From the NCBI GenBank assembly GCA_903959665.1, contig CAJBXY010000053.1, positions 1 through 9,532 on the forward strand: a stretch of DNA of 9,532 nucleotides, written 5' to 3'. Position numbers and translations under genes: made by a program. This DNA comes from an uncultured Solirubrobacterales bacterium (GTDB lineage: Bacteria; Actinomycetota; Thermoleophilia; Solirubrobacterales; Solirubrobacteraceae). The notes below the pieces were generated by a model that worked only from the letters and a program-made list of their open reading frames with translations, made no database searches and was not told the origin of the DNA. Positions 1-6,529 of this stretch are shown here, piece by piece; positions within the stretch are counted from its first letter, which is position 1; each line of letters opens with the position of its first letter.

Positions 1-1393
1 CGTCGTTGAGCGCTTCTCGCTTGCTCGTGGGCTCGAAACAGCCGATGCCGAGCGGCTCGGGAAGGTGGTTCACGGGCTCGCGGCATGGATCATCGAGCGC
101 GCCTACCCGGATGACCCGACCGGCGAGCTGGTAGTTCAGATGGAGCTGGCCGAAGGAGCGGTTCGCTGCACGATTGAGGATTGGGGCGAACCGATCGCCG
201 CGTTTGGTGGCGGGCTCGACGGAACGCCGCCCGAGCTCGCTGAGATTGAATCGATGACGCACGACCTGCGGCTCGTGAACTTGGGCCGCGACGGTAAGCG
301 GCTCAGCGCAGCTGTTGATGCCGTGGGTGTTGTGCCGGAGGAACACGTCGCCTTCGCCCAGTTCGCGCGCGAGACCGGCGAGGGCGAGGCGACCGCCGAT
401 CAGGTTGAGATTCACAACACAACGCTTGCCGAAGTCGAGGCCGTCTCTCGGCTTCTCTACACAAACTATGGGCTCGGCTACGGCCATCCGGACTTCTACC
501 GGCCGCGCTGGGTTGAGGCCGAGATCGAGGCTGGTCGTCTTCACTCGACGGTCGCGGTTCTGGCCGGCGAGATCGTTGGCCACCACGCACTGCTGCTCGA
601 AAAGAGTGGCGAGGCCGGCGAGACCGGTGTAGCCGTCGTCCATCCGGCCTACCGTGGCCTCGGCATCTTCAACCGCCTTTTCGAGCACACGATTGAGCGC
701 GCCCGCGCGGCCGAGGTTGAGGCCGTCTACGCGCGCGCAGTCACCGCTCATCCCTACAGTCAGCGCGCCGAGCACTCGCGCGGCTACCGCGAGAGCGCGC
801 TGATGCTCGGTTCGGTGCCGCAAGGCAAGGACGAAAGCGGCGAGCCAACGAAGCGCGCCGCTTCGCTGCTGACATTCCTGCCGCTCGACCGCAGTCCGCG
901 GCCGGTCAGTTTTCCCGAGCGTTACGCAGAGCCGCTGCGCGCCGCCTACGCGAACCTCGAGCTGGAAACCGTTGAGCCTCAAGAGGAGCGCGCGCTCGAA
1001 GAGCTTGATGAGCGTCCGTCGGCCCAGATCGAACGCGACGAGCAGCGCTGCAGTTCTCTAATTACAGTCAGCCGCTGGGGTGACGAAGGTCGAAGCCAGA
1101 TGATCGACGCTGTCCGCTCGGCCGTCCACCACCACGACGACGTCGCCTACTGCGACCTTGATTTGGAAGCGCTGACCGCCGATCAGCTAGACGAAGCGAT
1201 CGAGCAGCTCCGCGAATTCGACTTCTTCTACTGCGGACTTGCGCTCTGCGCTGCGGCTGGCCACGACCATCTACGGATGCAGGCACTGATGAGCGACGAC
1301 GTCGAGCTAGAAGCGATTGTGCTCGACTCCGAATACGCGCAAGGGCTGCGCGAAACAATCTTCGCCGACCGTGCCCCGGTCAGCCCGCTCTGA
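1..1393 (+). CDS. GNAT N-acetyltransferase with N-terminal HATPase-like region (5' truncated)
   Basis: The frame is open to the left edge (first full codon at base 2), so the true start lies outside the window; the GTG at 65 is only an internal candidate. Numbering from that GTG, residues 1-50 resemble the anti-sigma/RsbW-type ATPase fold: AYPDD after a helix and a DWGEP segment (39-43) where the family has a D-x-G box. Residues about 114-255 are a GNAT acetyltransferase domain; the acetyl-CoA pyrophosphate loop is YRGLGIF (196-202), preceded by strand GVAVVHP. Residues about 280-442 form a second alpha/beta region without a visible CoA loop, perhaps a degenerate GNAT repeat. GNAT enzymes move an acetyl group from acetyl-CoA to an amine; the substrate cannot be read here. 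The protein appears cytoplasmic, with no membrane segment. Its stop at 1391-1393 directly abuts the stop of the convergent asparaginase gene. The GNAT call is firm; the ATPase-like call is moderate, since the usual N-box Glu and Asn are not visible. Confidence 0.85.
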   Translation, partial: VVERFSLARGLETADAERLGKVVHGLAAWIIERAYPDDPTGELVVQMELAEGAVRCTIEDWGEPIAAFGGGLDGTPPELAEIESMTHDLRLVNLGRDGKRLSAAVDAVGVVPEEHVAFAQFARETGEGEATADQVEIHNTTLAEVEAVSRLLYTNYGLGYGHPDFYRPRWVEAEIEAGRLHSTVAVLAGEIVGHHALLLEKSGEAGETGVAVVHPAYRGLGIFNRLFEHTIERARAAEVEAVYARAVTAHPYSQRAEHSRGYRESALMLGSVPQGKDESGEPTKRAASLLTFLPLDRSPRPVSFPERYAEPLRAAYANLELETVEPQEERALEELDERPSAQIERDEQRCSSLITVSRWGDEGRSQMIDAVRSAVHHHDDVAYCDLDLEALTADQLDEAIEQLREFDFFYCGLALCAAAGHDHLRMQALMSDDVELEAIVLDSEYAQGLRETIFADRAPVSPL

Positions 1394-2389
1394 TCAGCCG
1401 TCGTCTTGGCTGAAGGCCCAGCGAATCTCGTCGATCGAGAGGCCGCAGGCAAGGCAGGCGAGCAGCTTCATCCGCGCCGCCTGCGGCGAGAGGAAGCCGG
1501 CCGGAATAACGTTTGTCAAACGCAGGTCCATCTCCGAACCGGCGTATCCGTAGGTTGAGTTAAGAATCACGCCGCGCTCCGGGCGGCAGTAGGCGATAAC
1601 CGGAATTCGTTCCGCCGCGTCGGCCCAGAGCGCGAGCAGCTCCGGCGTCAGGTGGCCGGCGCCGAGCGTCCCGATCACAACGCCGTCCGGTTCGGTCGCC
1701 AGCGCAGCGCGTGCCAGCGACCCGTCGTCACCGGATGAGGTCGGGACGATGAAGACGCGCTGCTCAAGCCCCGGCGGGTCGAGCGTCGGGTTGCGTGGCA
1801 GGCTCGACCAGATTGTCGGGTGGCCTTCGGTTACGCGTCCGAGCGGGCCGATCTGTGGCGAAGAGAAAGCCGTAAGCGAGGTTGTGTCGGTCTTGCGAAC
1901 TACGCGGGAGTGGTGAATCTCACCACCGAAGACAACCAGAACGCCAAGCCCGGCGGCGTCCTCGCTGGCGGCCACGCTGACGGCGTCGACGAGATTTGCT
2001 GGCCCGTCGGCGCCTGGCGCGCTCGCTGTCCGAATCGCGCCGGTAAAAACGATCGGCGCCTCGGCGTCGCTAATGATGTCGCAGAGCATCGCCGTCTCTT
2101 CGAGCGTGTCGGTGCCGTGCGTTACGACAACGCCTATTCCACGCCGCGCCGCGTCGCGGGCCGCGTGGCAGATCTGAAGTTGCTGAGTCAGGCTCAGGTG
2201 AGCGCTTGGAAGGTTGGCGACGGTCTGCGCTTCAAGCCCGTGATGGGTTGCGAGCCCGGGAACCGAAGCGATCAGCGACTCGGCGTCGAACTCCGGCGTG
2301 GCACCACCGGCGCCGCTCATCGCGATCGTGCCGCCGGCCGCAATAACGCGGACGTGGCGTGCCGGCTCTGGCGCAGGGCGAGTCGTCAT
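1394..2389 (-). CDS. L-asparaginase (asparaginase/glutaminase family)
   Basis: This 331-residue protein hydrolyses L-asparagine to aspartate and ammonia. The first active-site signature is IAAGGTIA (residues 16-23, nucleophile T21). The second is THGTDTLEET (90-99, with T93 and D94), and the catalytic lysine is K166 in a VVRKTDT context. Length matches single-chain bacterial enzymes. No signal peptide is present, so a cytoplasmic location is expected. The lid after T21 (SGAGGATPEFD) lacks the tyrosine known from the E. coli type II enzyme (Y25); F34 may stand in, so substrate range is uncertain. The ATG at 2389 is fixed by an in-frame TAA 6 bases upstream. No Shine-Dalgarno sequence is seen; a TACCGT hexamer lies 8 bases before the ATG, suggesting a leaderless transcript. 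It lies 36 bases downstream of the DMT transporter gene on the same strand and may also be read from that gene's promoter. Confidence 0.93.
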   Translation of the reverse strand: MTTRPAPEPARHVRVIAAGGTIAMSGAGGATPEFDAESLIASVPGLATHHGLEAQTVANLPSAHLSLTQQLQICHAARDAARRGIGVVVTHGTDTLEETAMLCDIISDAEAPIVFTGAIRTASAPGADGPANLVDAVSVAASEDAAGLGVLVVFGGEIHHSRVVRKTDTTSLTAFSSPQIGPLGRVTEGHPTIWSSLPRNPTLDPPGLEQRVFIVPTSSGDDGSLARAALATEPDGVVIGTLGAGHLTPELLALWADAAERIPVIAYCRPERGVILNSTYGYAGSEMDLRLTNVIPAGFLSPQAARMKLLACLACGLSIDEIRWAFSQDDG

Positions 2390-2397
2390 CGTCGCTT

Positions 2398-2403
2398 ACG
2401 GTA
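2398..2403 (-). promoter_or_regulatory. Candidate -10 element for a leaderless asparaginase mRNA
   Basis: TACCGT on the minus strand fits the actinobacterial TANNNT consensus and ends 8 bases before the asparaginase ATG. A normal -10 to start distance would place transcription initiation within a couple of bases of the start codon, which agrees with the absence of a ribosome binding site. No convincing -35 was found. Chance occurrence of a TANNNT hexamer is high, so this is tentative. Confidence 0.35.
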
Positions 2404-2425
2404 GCCGCTGGCGGCGGCCGCTGGA

Positions 2426-3304
2426 TTAGCCCGCCGGCTCGGCTTCCGCTGCCTGCTCGGCTTCAAGGACCGCGTTGACCGGCCCCGAGCGCATCAGCGC
2501 GAACGCGCCGGCGACGGTGACCAGTAGCGAACCGATCAGCAGCGCCGCCATCGCAGGGTCGCTCGGCAGGCTCTCGCCGCCGACGATTGAGCCGAGCGCG
2601 ATCGGCAGCGCCAGCTCAATCACAAAGATGATCGGCGCCACACGGGCGACGGTCCTGATCTGCAGCGCTACCTGCTCACTGTTTAGCCCAAGGATCGCGA
2701 AGAGCCCTGCGACGGCTCCCCAGAGCAGTAGCGCGATCCAAGCATTCGCGACCAGCGAGTCGGCGACGATCTTCATCAGGAATGCGGTCAGCGCGAAGGC
2801 TGTACCGGCCGCCAAGACCATCACGACGCTCGCCAGGCGGCGGCGCAGAAAGTAGGGAACCAACGCAATCAGCGCCAATGGCGCGAGCACAAGCAGCAGC
2901 GAAATTGCGCCTGAGTTCTCCGGCGAGTGCTCGGGGCCGCTGAGCGCCACGCCGACAACGCCGAGGAAGATCGCTGCGACGCTCACGACCTCATGCCAGC
3001 CAACCTTCTCGCCGAGCATCTTCTGGCCGGCAATTAGCAGCACGATCAGCCCGGTCGCGTCGGCCGGTTGCACCACTGCCAGGGGAGCAATCGTCAGCGC
3101 TGCGAGTTGCAGTGGGATCGCGAGCGCCTGAACGCCGACGCCCGCAAGCCAGCGCTTGCGCCTCACCAGTTGCCTGAGCAGGCCAAGGTTTGCCGCGCCT
3201 TGAGTTTTAACTTTGCGCGTCTCACCGGCCTGCACGACGGTCGCAAGGTTGAAGCAGGCCGAAGCGCCGGCCGCCAACAGAATGCCAATGATGATGTCGC
3301 GCAC
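2426..3304 (-). CDS. DMT-superfamily (EamA/NIPA-like) membrane transporter
   Basis: This 292-residue, very hydrophobic protein has about nine predicted membrane helices: roughly 4-22, 52-72, 74-94, 104-122, 134-152, 158-178, 188-206, 220-240 and 251-271. A charged loop (ETRKVKTQ) follows helix 1, and a hydrophilic Ala/Glu-rich tail ends the protein. The two-halved arrangement and motifs such as APLAVVQP (73-80) and GEK at the end of helix 3 are typical of the drug/metabolite transporter superfamily, including magnesium-transporter-like NIPA relatives. The substrate cannot be deduced; NIPA-like Mg2+ transport and export of a metabolite are both possible. The start is GTG at 3304, fixed by an in-frame TAG 12 bases upstream; no Shine-Dalgarno is seen. 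It is divergent from the glycosyltransferase gene and precedes asparaginase by 36 bases, so the two may be co-transcribed. Confidence 0.8.
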   Translation of the reverse strand: MRDIIIGILLAAGASACFNLATVVQAGETRKVKTQGAANLGLLRQLVRRKRWLAGVGVQALAIPLQLAALTIAPLAVVQPADATGLIVLLIAGQKMLGEKVGWHEVVSVAAIFLGVVGVALSGPEHSPENSGAISLLLVLAPLALIALVPYFLRRRLASVVMVLAAGTAFALTAFLMKIVADSLVANAWIALLLWGAVAGLFAILGLNSEQVALQIRTVARVAPIIFVIELALPIALGSIVGGESLPSDPAMAALLIGSLLVTVAGAFALMRSGPVNAVLEAEQAAEAEPAG

Positions 3305-3313
3305 AGTTCTGCG

Positions 3314-3323
3314 AGTCTACGAT
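3314..3323. promoter_or_regulatory. Overlapping divergent -10-like hexamers in a 26-base intergenic gap
   Basis: The gap between the DMT gene (minus) and the glycosyltransferase gene (plus) is 26 bases. It contains AGTCTACGAT. On the plus strand, TACGAT (3318-3323) ends 7 bases before the ATG at 3331. On the minus strand, TAGACT (3319-3314) ends 9 bases before the GTG at 3304. Both fit TANNNT and both positions predict leaderless or nearly leaderless mRNAs, in keeping with the lack of ribosome binding sites for either gene. The two hexamers overlap by two bases, so polymerase could not occupy both at once. No -35 elements are evident; they would have to lie inside the coding regions. Confidence 0.45.
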
Positions 3324-3330
3324 CTGACCG

Positions 3331-4428
3331 ATGCCAACACGCGTTCTGCTTCTTAGCGCCGGAATCGGCGAAGGCCACAATCTGCCGGCGCGGATGATCG
3401 CCGACGGCTTGCTCGAGCTTGATCCCCACTGCGAAGTGGTGATCGTTGACAGCCTCGCTGAGATGGGCCGCGCCGCAGCGCTCTTGATCGACGACAGCTC
3501 GGAGCTGATGTTCGACCGCTTCAACTGGCTCTTTGATGGCGTTTACTTTCTCGTAGCGCGCTTCGATCCGACGCGCAAGATCGGCCAGTGGCTGGTGGAA
3601 CGCTTGGGTCGGAAAGGACTACTCACGCTGATTGCTGCGCGGCAGCCCGACGTGATCGTCTGCACCCACCCGGCGGCAACCGATCTGCTCGGGCGCTTGC
3701 GCCAGCGCGGTGAGCTTGACACGCCGGTCGCCTCAGCGATTACCGATCTGGCCGGCCTGCGCTACTGGGCTCACCCGGGCGCCGACCTCCACTTGATCAC
3801 CGAGGAAGAGTCGCGCGCCGAGGTTGAGCAGATCGCCCCCGCAAGCCGCATCGTCTGCGTCCGCGGTATGACCTCGCCGGAGTTTGAGCATCCGCTAAGC
3901 CAGGCCGAGGCGCGCGCGGCGCTGGAGATGCCCGCCGACGGGCCGCTGATTCTCGTCTCCGGCGGCGGCTGGGCGGTCGGTGATCTTGGTGGCGCTGGCG
4001 AAGTGGCGCTGGCGGCAGATCCGGCTGGCCGCGTCGTGATCCTCTGCGGCCGCAGCGAGCAGGTAAAGGCGAGGCTCAGCGAAGCCTTCGCGCTGGCGCC
4101 GCGAGCGAAGGTGATCGGTTTCACCGAACGGATGCCGGAGTTGCTTGCCGCCGCCGACGTGCTGATCCACTCGACCGCCGGGCTGACGGCGTTTGAGGCT
4201 CGCGTGCGTGGCTGCCAGCTGATCTCCTACGGTTGGGGCGTGGCTCACATACGGCTCAACAACGAGGCCTACGAGCGGTTCGGCCTGGCTGAGGTTGCAG
4301 CCGATCGCTACCAACTTGCTGATGCTCTGGCGCGAGCACTCGATCGGCCACGCAGCGGCGACCTTCGCTACGGCGAACGACGATCGGCGGCCGCTGAGGT
4401 GCTGACGCTGGCTGGAGCGGCGCAATGA
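3331..4428 (+). CDS. GT28-family glycosyltransferase (MGDG synthase / processive diacylglycerol glycosyltransferase-like)
   Basis: This 365-residue enzyme has the two-domain GT-B layout. The N-terminal acceptor domain opens with VLLLSAGIGEGHNLPA (5-20), matching the G-x-G-H loop of MGDG-synthase-type and MurG-type enzymes. A TDLAGLRYWAHPGAD stretch (138-152) follows, where relatives have a TDF...W..P..D motif. The C-terminal donor domain carries SGGGWAVGDLG (210-220) and GFTERMPELLAAADVLIHSTAGLTAFEA (263-290), the usual nucleotide-sugar site with its acidic residue before the conserved Ala. Such enzymes transfer hexose from a UDP-sugar to a lipid acceptor at the inner face of the membrane; the exact lipid is inferred, not shown. 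The ATG is fixed by an in-frame TGA 6 bases upstream. There is no Shine-Dalgarno; a TACGAT hexamer 7 bases upstream suggests a leaderless message. The stop overlaps the next gene's start (ATGA). Confidence 0.85.
   Translation: MPTRVLLLSAGIGEGHNLPARMIADGLLELDPHCEVVIVDSLAEMGRAAALLIDDSSELMFDRFNWLFDGVYFLVARFDPTRKIGQWLVERLGRKGLLTLIAARQPDVIVCTHPAATDLLGRLRQRGELDTPVASAITDLAGLRYWAHPGADLHLITEEESRAEVEQIAPASRIVCVRGMTSPEFEHPLSQAEARAALEMPADGPLILVSGGGWAVGDLGGAGEVALAADPAGRVVILCGRSEQVKARLSEAFALAPRAKVIGFTERMPELLAAADVLIHSTAGLTAFEARVRGCQLISYGWGVAHIRLNNEAYERFGLAEVAADRYQLADALARALDRPRSGDLRYGERRSAAAEVLTLAGAAQ
4414..4417 (+). promoter_or_regulatory. Shine-Dalgarno for the deacetylase gene
   Basis: GGAG lies 7 bases before the ATG at 4425, inside the end of the glycosyltransferase gene. 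With the ATGA overlap it supports translational coupling and fixes the downstream start. Confidence 0.6.
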
Positions 4429-5129
4429 TTGGCCGCGCGGCAACGCTGCTCGGCGCTGGCGCAGGAGCGGCATGGGCACTACCAGCGCTCGCTCCGGTGA
4501 TCCCAGCGCTCGCGCAGGCGCTTGGCGTGCCGCGCCGCCGTGAAGGCGCCAGCGGCATCGCCTTGACCTTCGACGACGGGCCGCACCCGGAGGGAACGCC
4601 GGCCGTTCTCGACCTGCTCGCCGGCGCCGACGTCAAGGCGAGCTTCTTCCTCGTTGGCGAACAGGCCCGTGCTTTCCCGGAGTTGGCCGAGCGGATCGCC
4701 AGTGAAGGCCATGAGGTTGCCGTCCACGGCGACCTCCACCGCGTGATGCTGCGCCTCGCTCCGGCGATGATCGCCGCCGACCTCGATCGCGCGCGCGAGA
4801 CAATCGGCGAGCTGACCGGCCAGCGGCCGCGCTTCCACCGCCCACCACTAGGCATCTACTCCTACCCGGGGCTGAAGATCGCTCGCGATCAGGGGCTTGA
4901 GCCGCTGCTTTGGTCGCGCTGGGGCCGTGACTGGTCAGCGAAGTCGAACGCCGCTTCAATCAGCGCGTTGGTTACGGCCGATCTGGCCGCAGGCGACGTG
5001 CTGCTGCTGCACGACGCCGACTGGTACAGCGACGCTGGCTGCTGGCGCAACACGGTCGCCGCGCTGCCAGCGATTCTCGAGCGGGTGAATGCCAGCGGGC
5101 TGGCAGCTCAGACGCTAAGCCGCGCTTAA
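4425..5129 (+). CDS. Membrane-anchored NodB-family polysaccharide deacetylase
   Basis: This 234-residue protein has the full set of carbohydrate esterase 4 motifs. TFDDGP (48-53) holds the catalytic base and metal-binding Asp, HGDLH (101-105) supplies the two metal-binding His, RPPLG (139-143) is motif 3, WGRDW (166-170) is motif 4 and LLLHD (193-197) carries the catalytic His. Residues 5-34 form a hydrophobic Ala/Gly/Pro-rich stretch after an N-terminal Arg, best read as a signal anchor or uncleaved signal that places the enzyme outside the membrane. The family removes N- or O-acetyl groups from glycans such as peptidoglycan, chitin oligomers or capsule. Overlap with the glycosyltransferase gene by ATGA indicates one operon and suggests action on the same envelope glycan or glycolipid. 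Its TAA stop (5127-5129) overlaps the stop of the convergent epimerase gene. Confidence 0.9.
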   Translation: MIGRAATLLGAGAGAAWALPALAPVIPALAQALGVPRRREGASGIALTFDDGPHPEGTPAVLDLLAGADVKASFFLVGEQARAFPELAERIASEGHEVAVHGDLHRVMLRLAPAMIAADLDRARETIGELTGQRPRFHRPPLGIYSYPGLKIARDQGLEPLLWSRWGRDWSAKSNAASISALVTADLAAGDVLLLHDADWYSDAGCWRNTVAALPAILERVNASGLAAQTLSRA

Positions 5130-5150
5130 GCGCTAAGCCGCGCCGGCGCG
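5113..5150. repeat. Direct repeat and two 12-base palindromes at a convergent gene junction
   Basis: CGCTAAGCCGCG occurs at 5113-5124 and again at 5131-5142, an 18-base period. Within this, GCGCTTAAGCGC (5122-5133) and CGCGCCGGCGCG (5139-5150) are perfect 12-base palindromes. They lie across the overlapping stops of the deacetylase and epimerase genes, so they also encode both protein ends. A short hairpin with a TTAA loop could form from either strand, but there is no T tract, so an intrinsic terminator is not claimed. Confidence 0.6.
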
Positions 5151-6502
5151 ACGTCGTCGATCAGGCCACGCCTGCGGGCCAGCGCAATGCCGGCGCTCGC
5201 GAGCGCGATTACCAGTGCCACGCCTGTAACCGTGAGCACCAAGAGTGACCGGCTGGGCGTTGCGAGGTGGAAGAGAGAGTGACCCCACGGAGTCATCACG
5301 GCAAAGACGAAGAGCGCCGTGATCAGCGTCGCAGCGACAGTTGAAATGGTCCGCGTCTTCGGGTTGCGCCAGAGAATCTCGATCAGCAGGAATACGGCAA
5401 GCGCGGCGATCATCGTTACCGCCAGCGTGCCCACCTGAGCGTCGGGAAGGCCGAACGAGTCAACCGCGACAACGTAGGCGGCGAGCATCGCCAACGAGGC
5501 GATCGCGTAAGCGAAAGGCACGGCGACGCTTTTGCGGGCACGCGTCAACGCTGCAGAGAACCCCTCTGTGGCTTTGGCCGCGGGCTGCATCGGTACCGGC
5601 GCGGCCGCTTCGTCCTCGCGGCGCCACTGCACGTAGCGGCTGACGCCCTCAGCGAAAGGCGTCTCAGCGGTCCAGCCGAGCTCCTCTTCGGCGCGCGCGC
5701 CGCTCACCTCAACGCCGACGTAATCGGCGGTGCGCTGCTCGGTGTACTCAATCCCGGTCGGCGCGACCAGCTCCTGAACGAGTTCAGCTATCTCAAGGAT
5801 TGTCACCGAGCTGTCGCTTACAAGGTTGTAGGTGCGGTTCGCCGCGACAGGCCCAAGCGCCTTGACACAGCCGGAAGCCAAGTCTTCGACGTAAACAAAG
5901 CGGCGCGACTGGTCGCCGGCGCCGGCAACGGTTAGAGCCTCTCCTGCCATCGCCTTTCCGACGAAGGCTGGAACAACGGCCGCCGGCCGCGCGCGCGGGC
6001 CGTAAGGAATTCCGAAGCGCAGCACCGTGAACTCAAGTTCGTAGAGCTCGTTGTAGCTGCGGCAGTACATCTCACCGGCCAGCTTCGAAGCCGTGTAAAG
6101 GTGGTTTGGCATTCCGAGCTTGCTCTCCTCGTCAACGCGCTCGCCCGACTCGCCGGTATAGACCCAGATCGTGCTGGCGTAAACGACTCGCTTCACTCCG
6201 GCGCCGCGAGCGGCCTCGAGCACGTTGATCGTGCCGCGGGCGTTGGCCGCCTCGGATTCGACCGGCATCTTCGCAACCTCGTTGACGTCGGCCGCAGCGG
6301 CAAGGTGCATCACCGCGTCGCAGCCGCTCATTGCCAGCTGAAGCCGCGTCAGGTCGCTGAGCTCACCTAGCTCGGTCTGAATGTCATCGCGGAACGGTGA
6401 GGCAAGGCGGTCGTAGATGACCGGCTTGTGGCCAGCGTCAACGAGCTGGTCAACGACGTGCGAGCCGATGAAGCCTGAGCCGCCTGTAACGAGAACTTTC
6501 AT
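5126..6502 (-). CDS. NAD-dependent epimerase/dehydratase with C-terminal four-helix membrane domain
   Basis: Residues 1-295 are an extended short-chain dehydrogenase/reductase of the sugar-nucleotide epimerase type. The NAD loop is GGSGFIG (7-13), D31 follows the second strand, HLAAAADV (66-73) is the usual post-strand motif, S110/T111 and Y136-x3-K140 (YTASK) form the catalytic set, and RFVYVEDLA (201-209) is the substrate-domain motif. It resembles UDP-glucose 4-epimerase relatives. Typical members end near residue 310-330. Here an Ala/Pro-rich linker (297-325) leads to about four membrane helices (roughly 327-347, 357-378, 386-405, 420-442) and an Arg-rich end, so the enzyme is probably tethered to the inner face of the membrane. 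The ATG at 6502 is 27 bases after the aminotransferase stop and in the same reading frame; no strong Shine-Dalgarno is seen. Exact sugar substrate is unknown; pairing with the aminotransferase suggests an amino-sugar pathway. Confidence 0.88.
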   Translation of the reverse strand: MKVLVTGGSGFIGSHVVDQLVDAGHKPVIYDRLASPFRDDIQTELGELSDLTRLQLAMSGCDAVMHLAAAADVNEVAKMPVESEAANARGTINVLEAARGAGVKRVVYASTIWVYTGESGERVDEESKLGMPNHLYTASKLAGEMYCRSYNELYELEFTVLRFGIPYGPRARPAAVVPAFVGKAMAGEALTVAGAGDQSRRFVYVEDLASGCVKALGPVAANRTYNLVSDSSVTILEIAELVQELVAPTGIEYTEQRTADYVGVEVSGARAEEELGWTAETPFAEGVSRYVQWRREDEAAAPVPMQPAAKATEGFSAALTRARKSVAVPFAYAIASLAMLAAYVVAVDSFGLPDAQVGTLAVTMIAALAVFLLIEILWRNPKTRTISTVAATLITALFVFAVMTPWGHSLFHLATPSRSLLVLTVTGVALVIALASAGIALARRRGLIDDVAPARLSA

Positions 6503-6529
6503 TGCGTTTCTTGATCCGATCGGTCTTGG

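Noticed and set aside
1820..2404. 194-residue open frame on the plus strand
   Set aside because: It lies antisense within the asparaginase gene and shows no recognisable domain.
2404..2424. GCCGCTGG direct repeat and GCCG/CGGC mini-hairpin in the transporter-asparaginase gap
   Set aside because: Short GC-rich matches of this size are expected by chance, and no T tract is present.
3895..4855. Long minus-strand open frames under the glycosyltransferase and deacetylase genes
   Set aside because: They are Arg/Ser-rich shadows of two genes with clear catalytic motifs.
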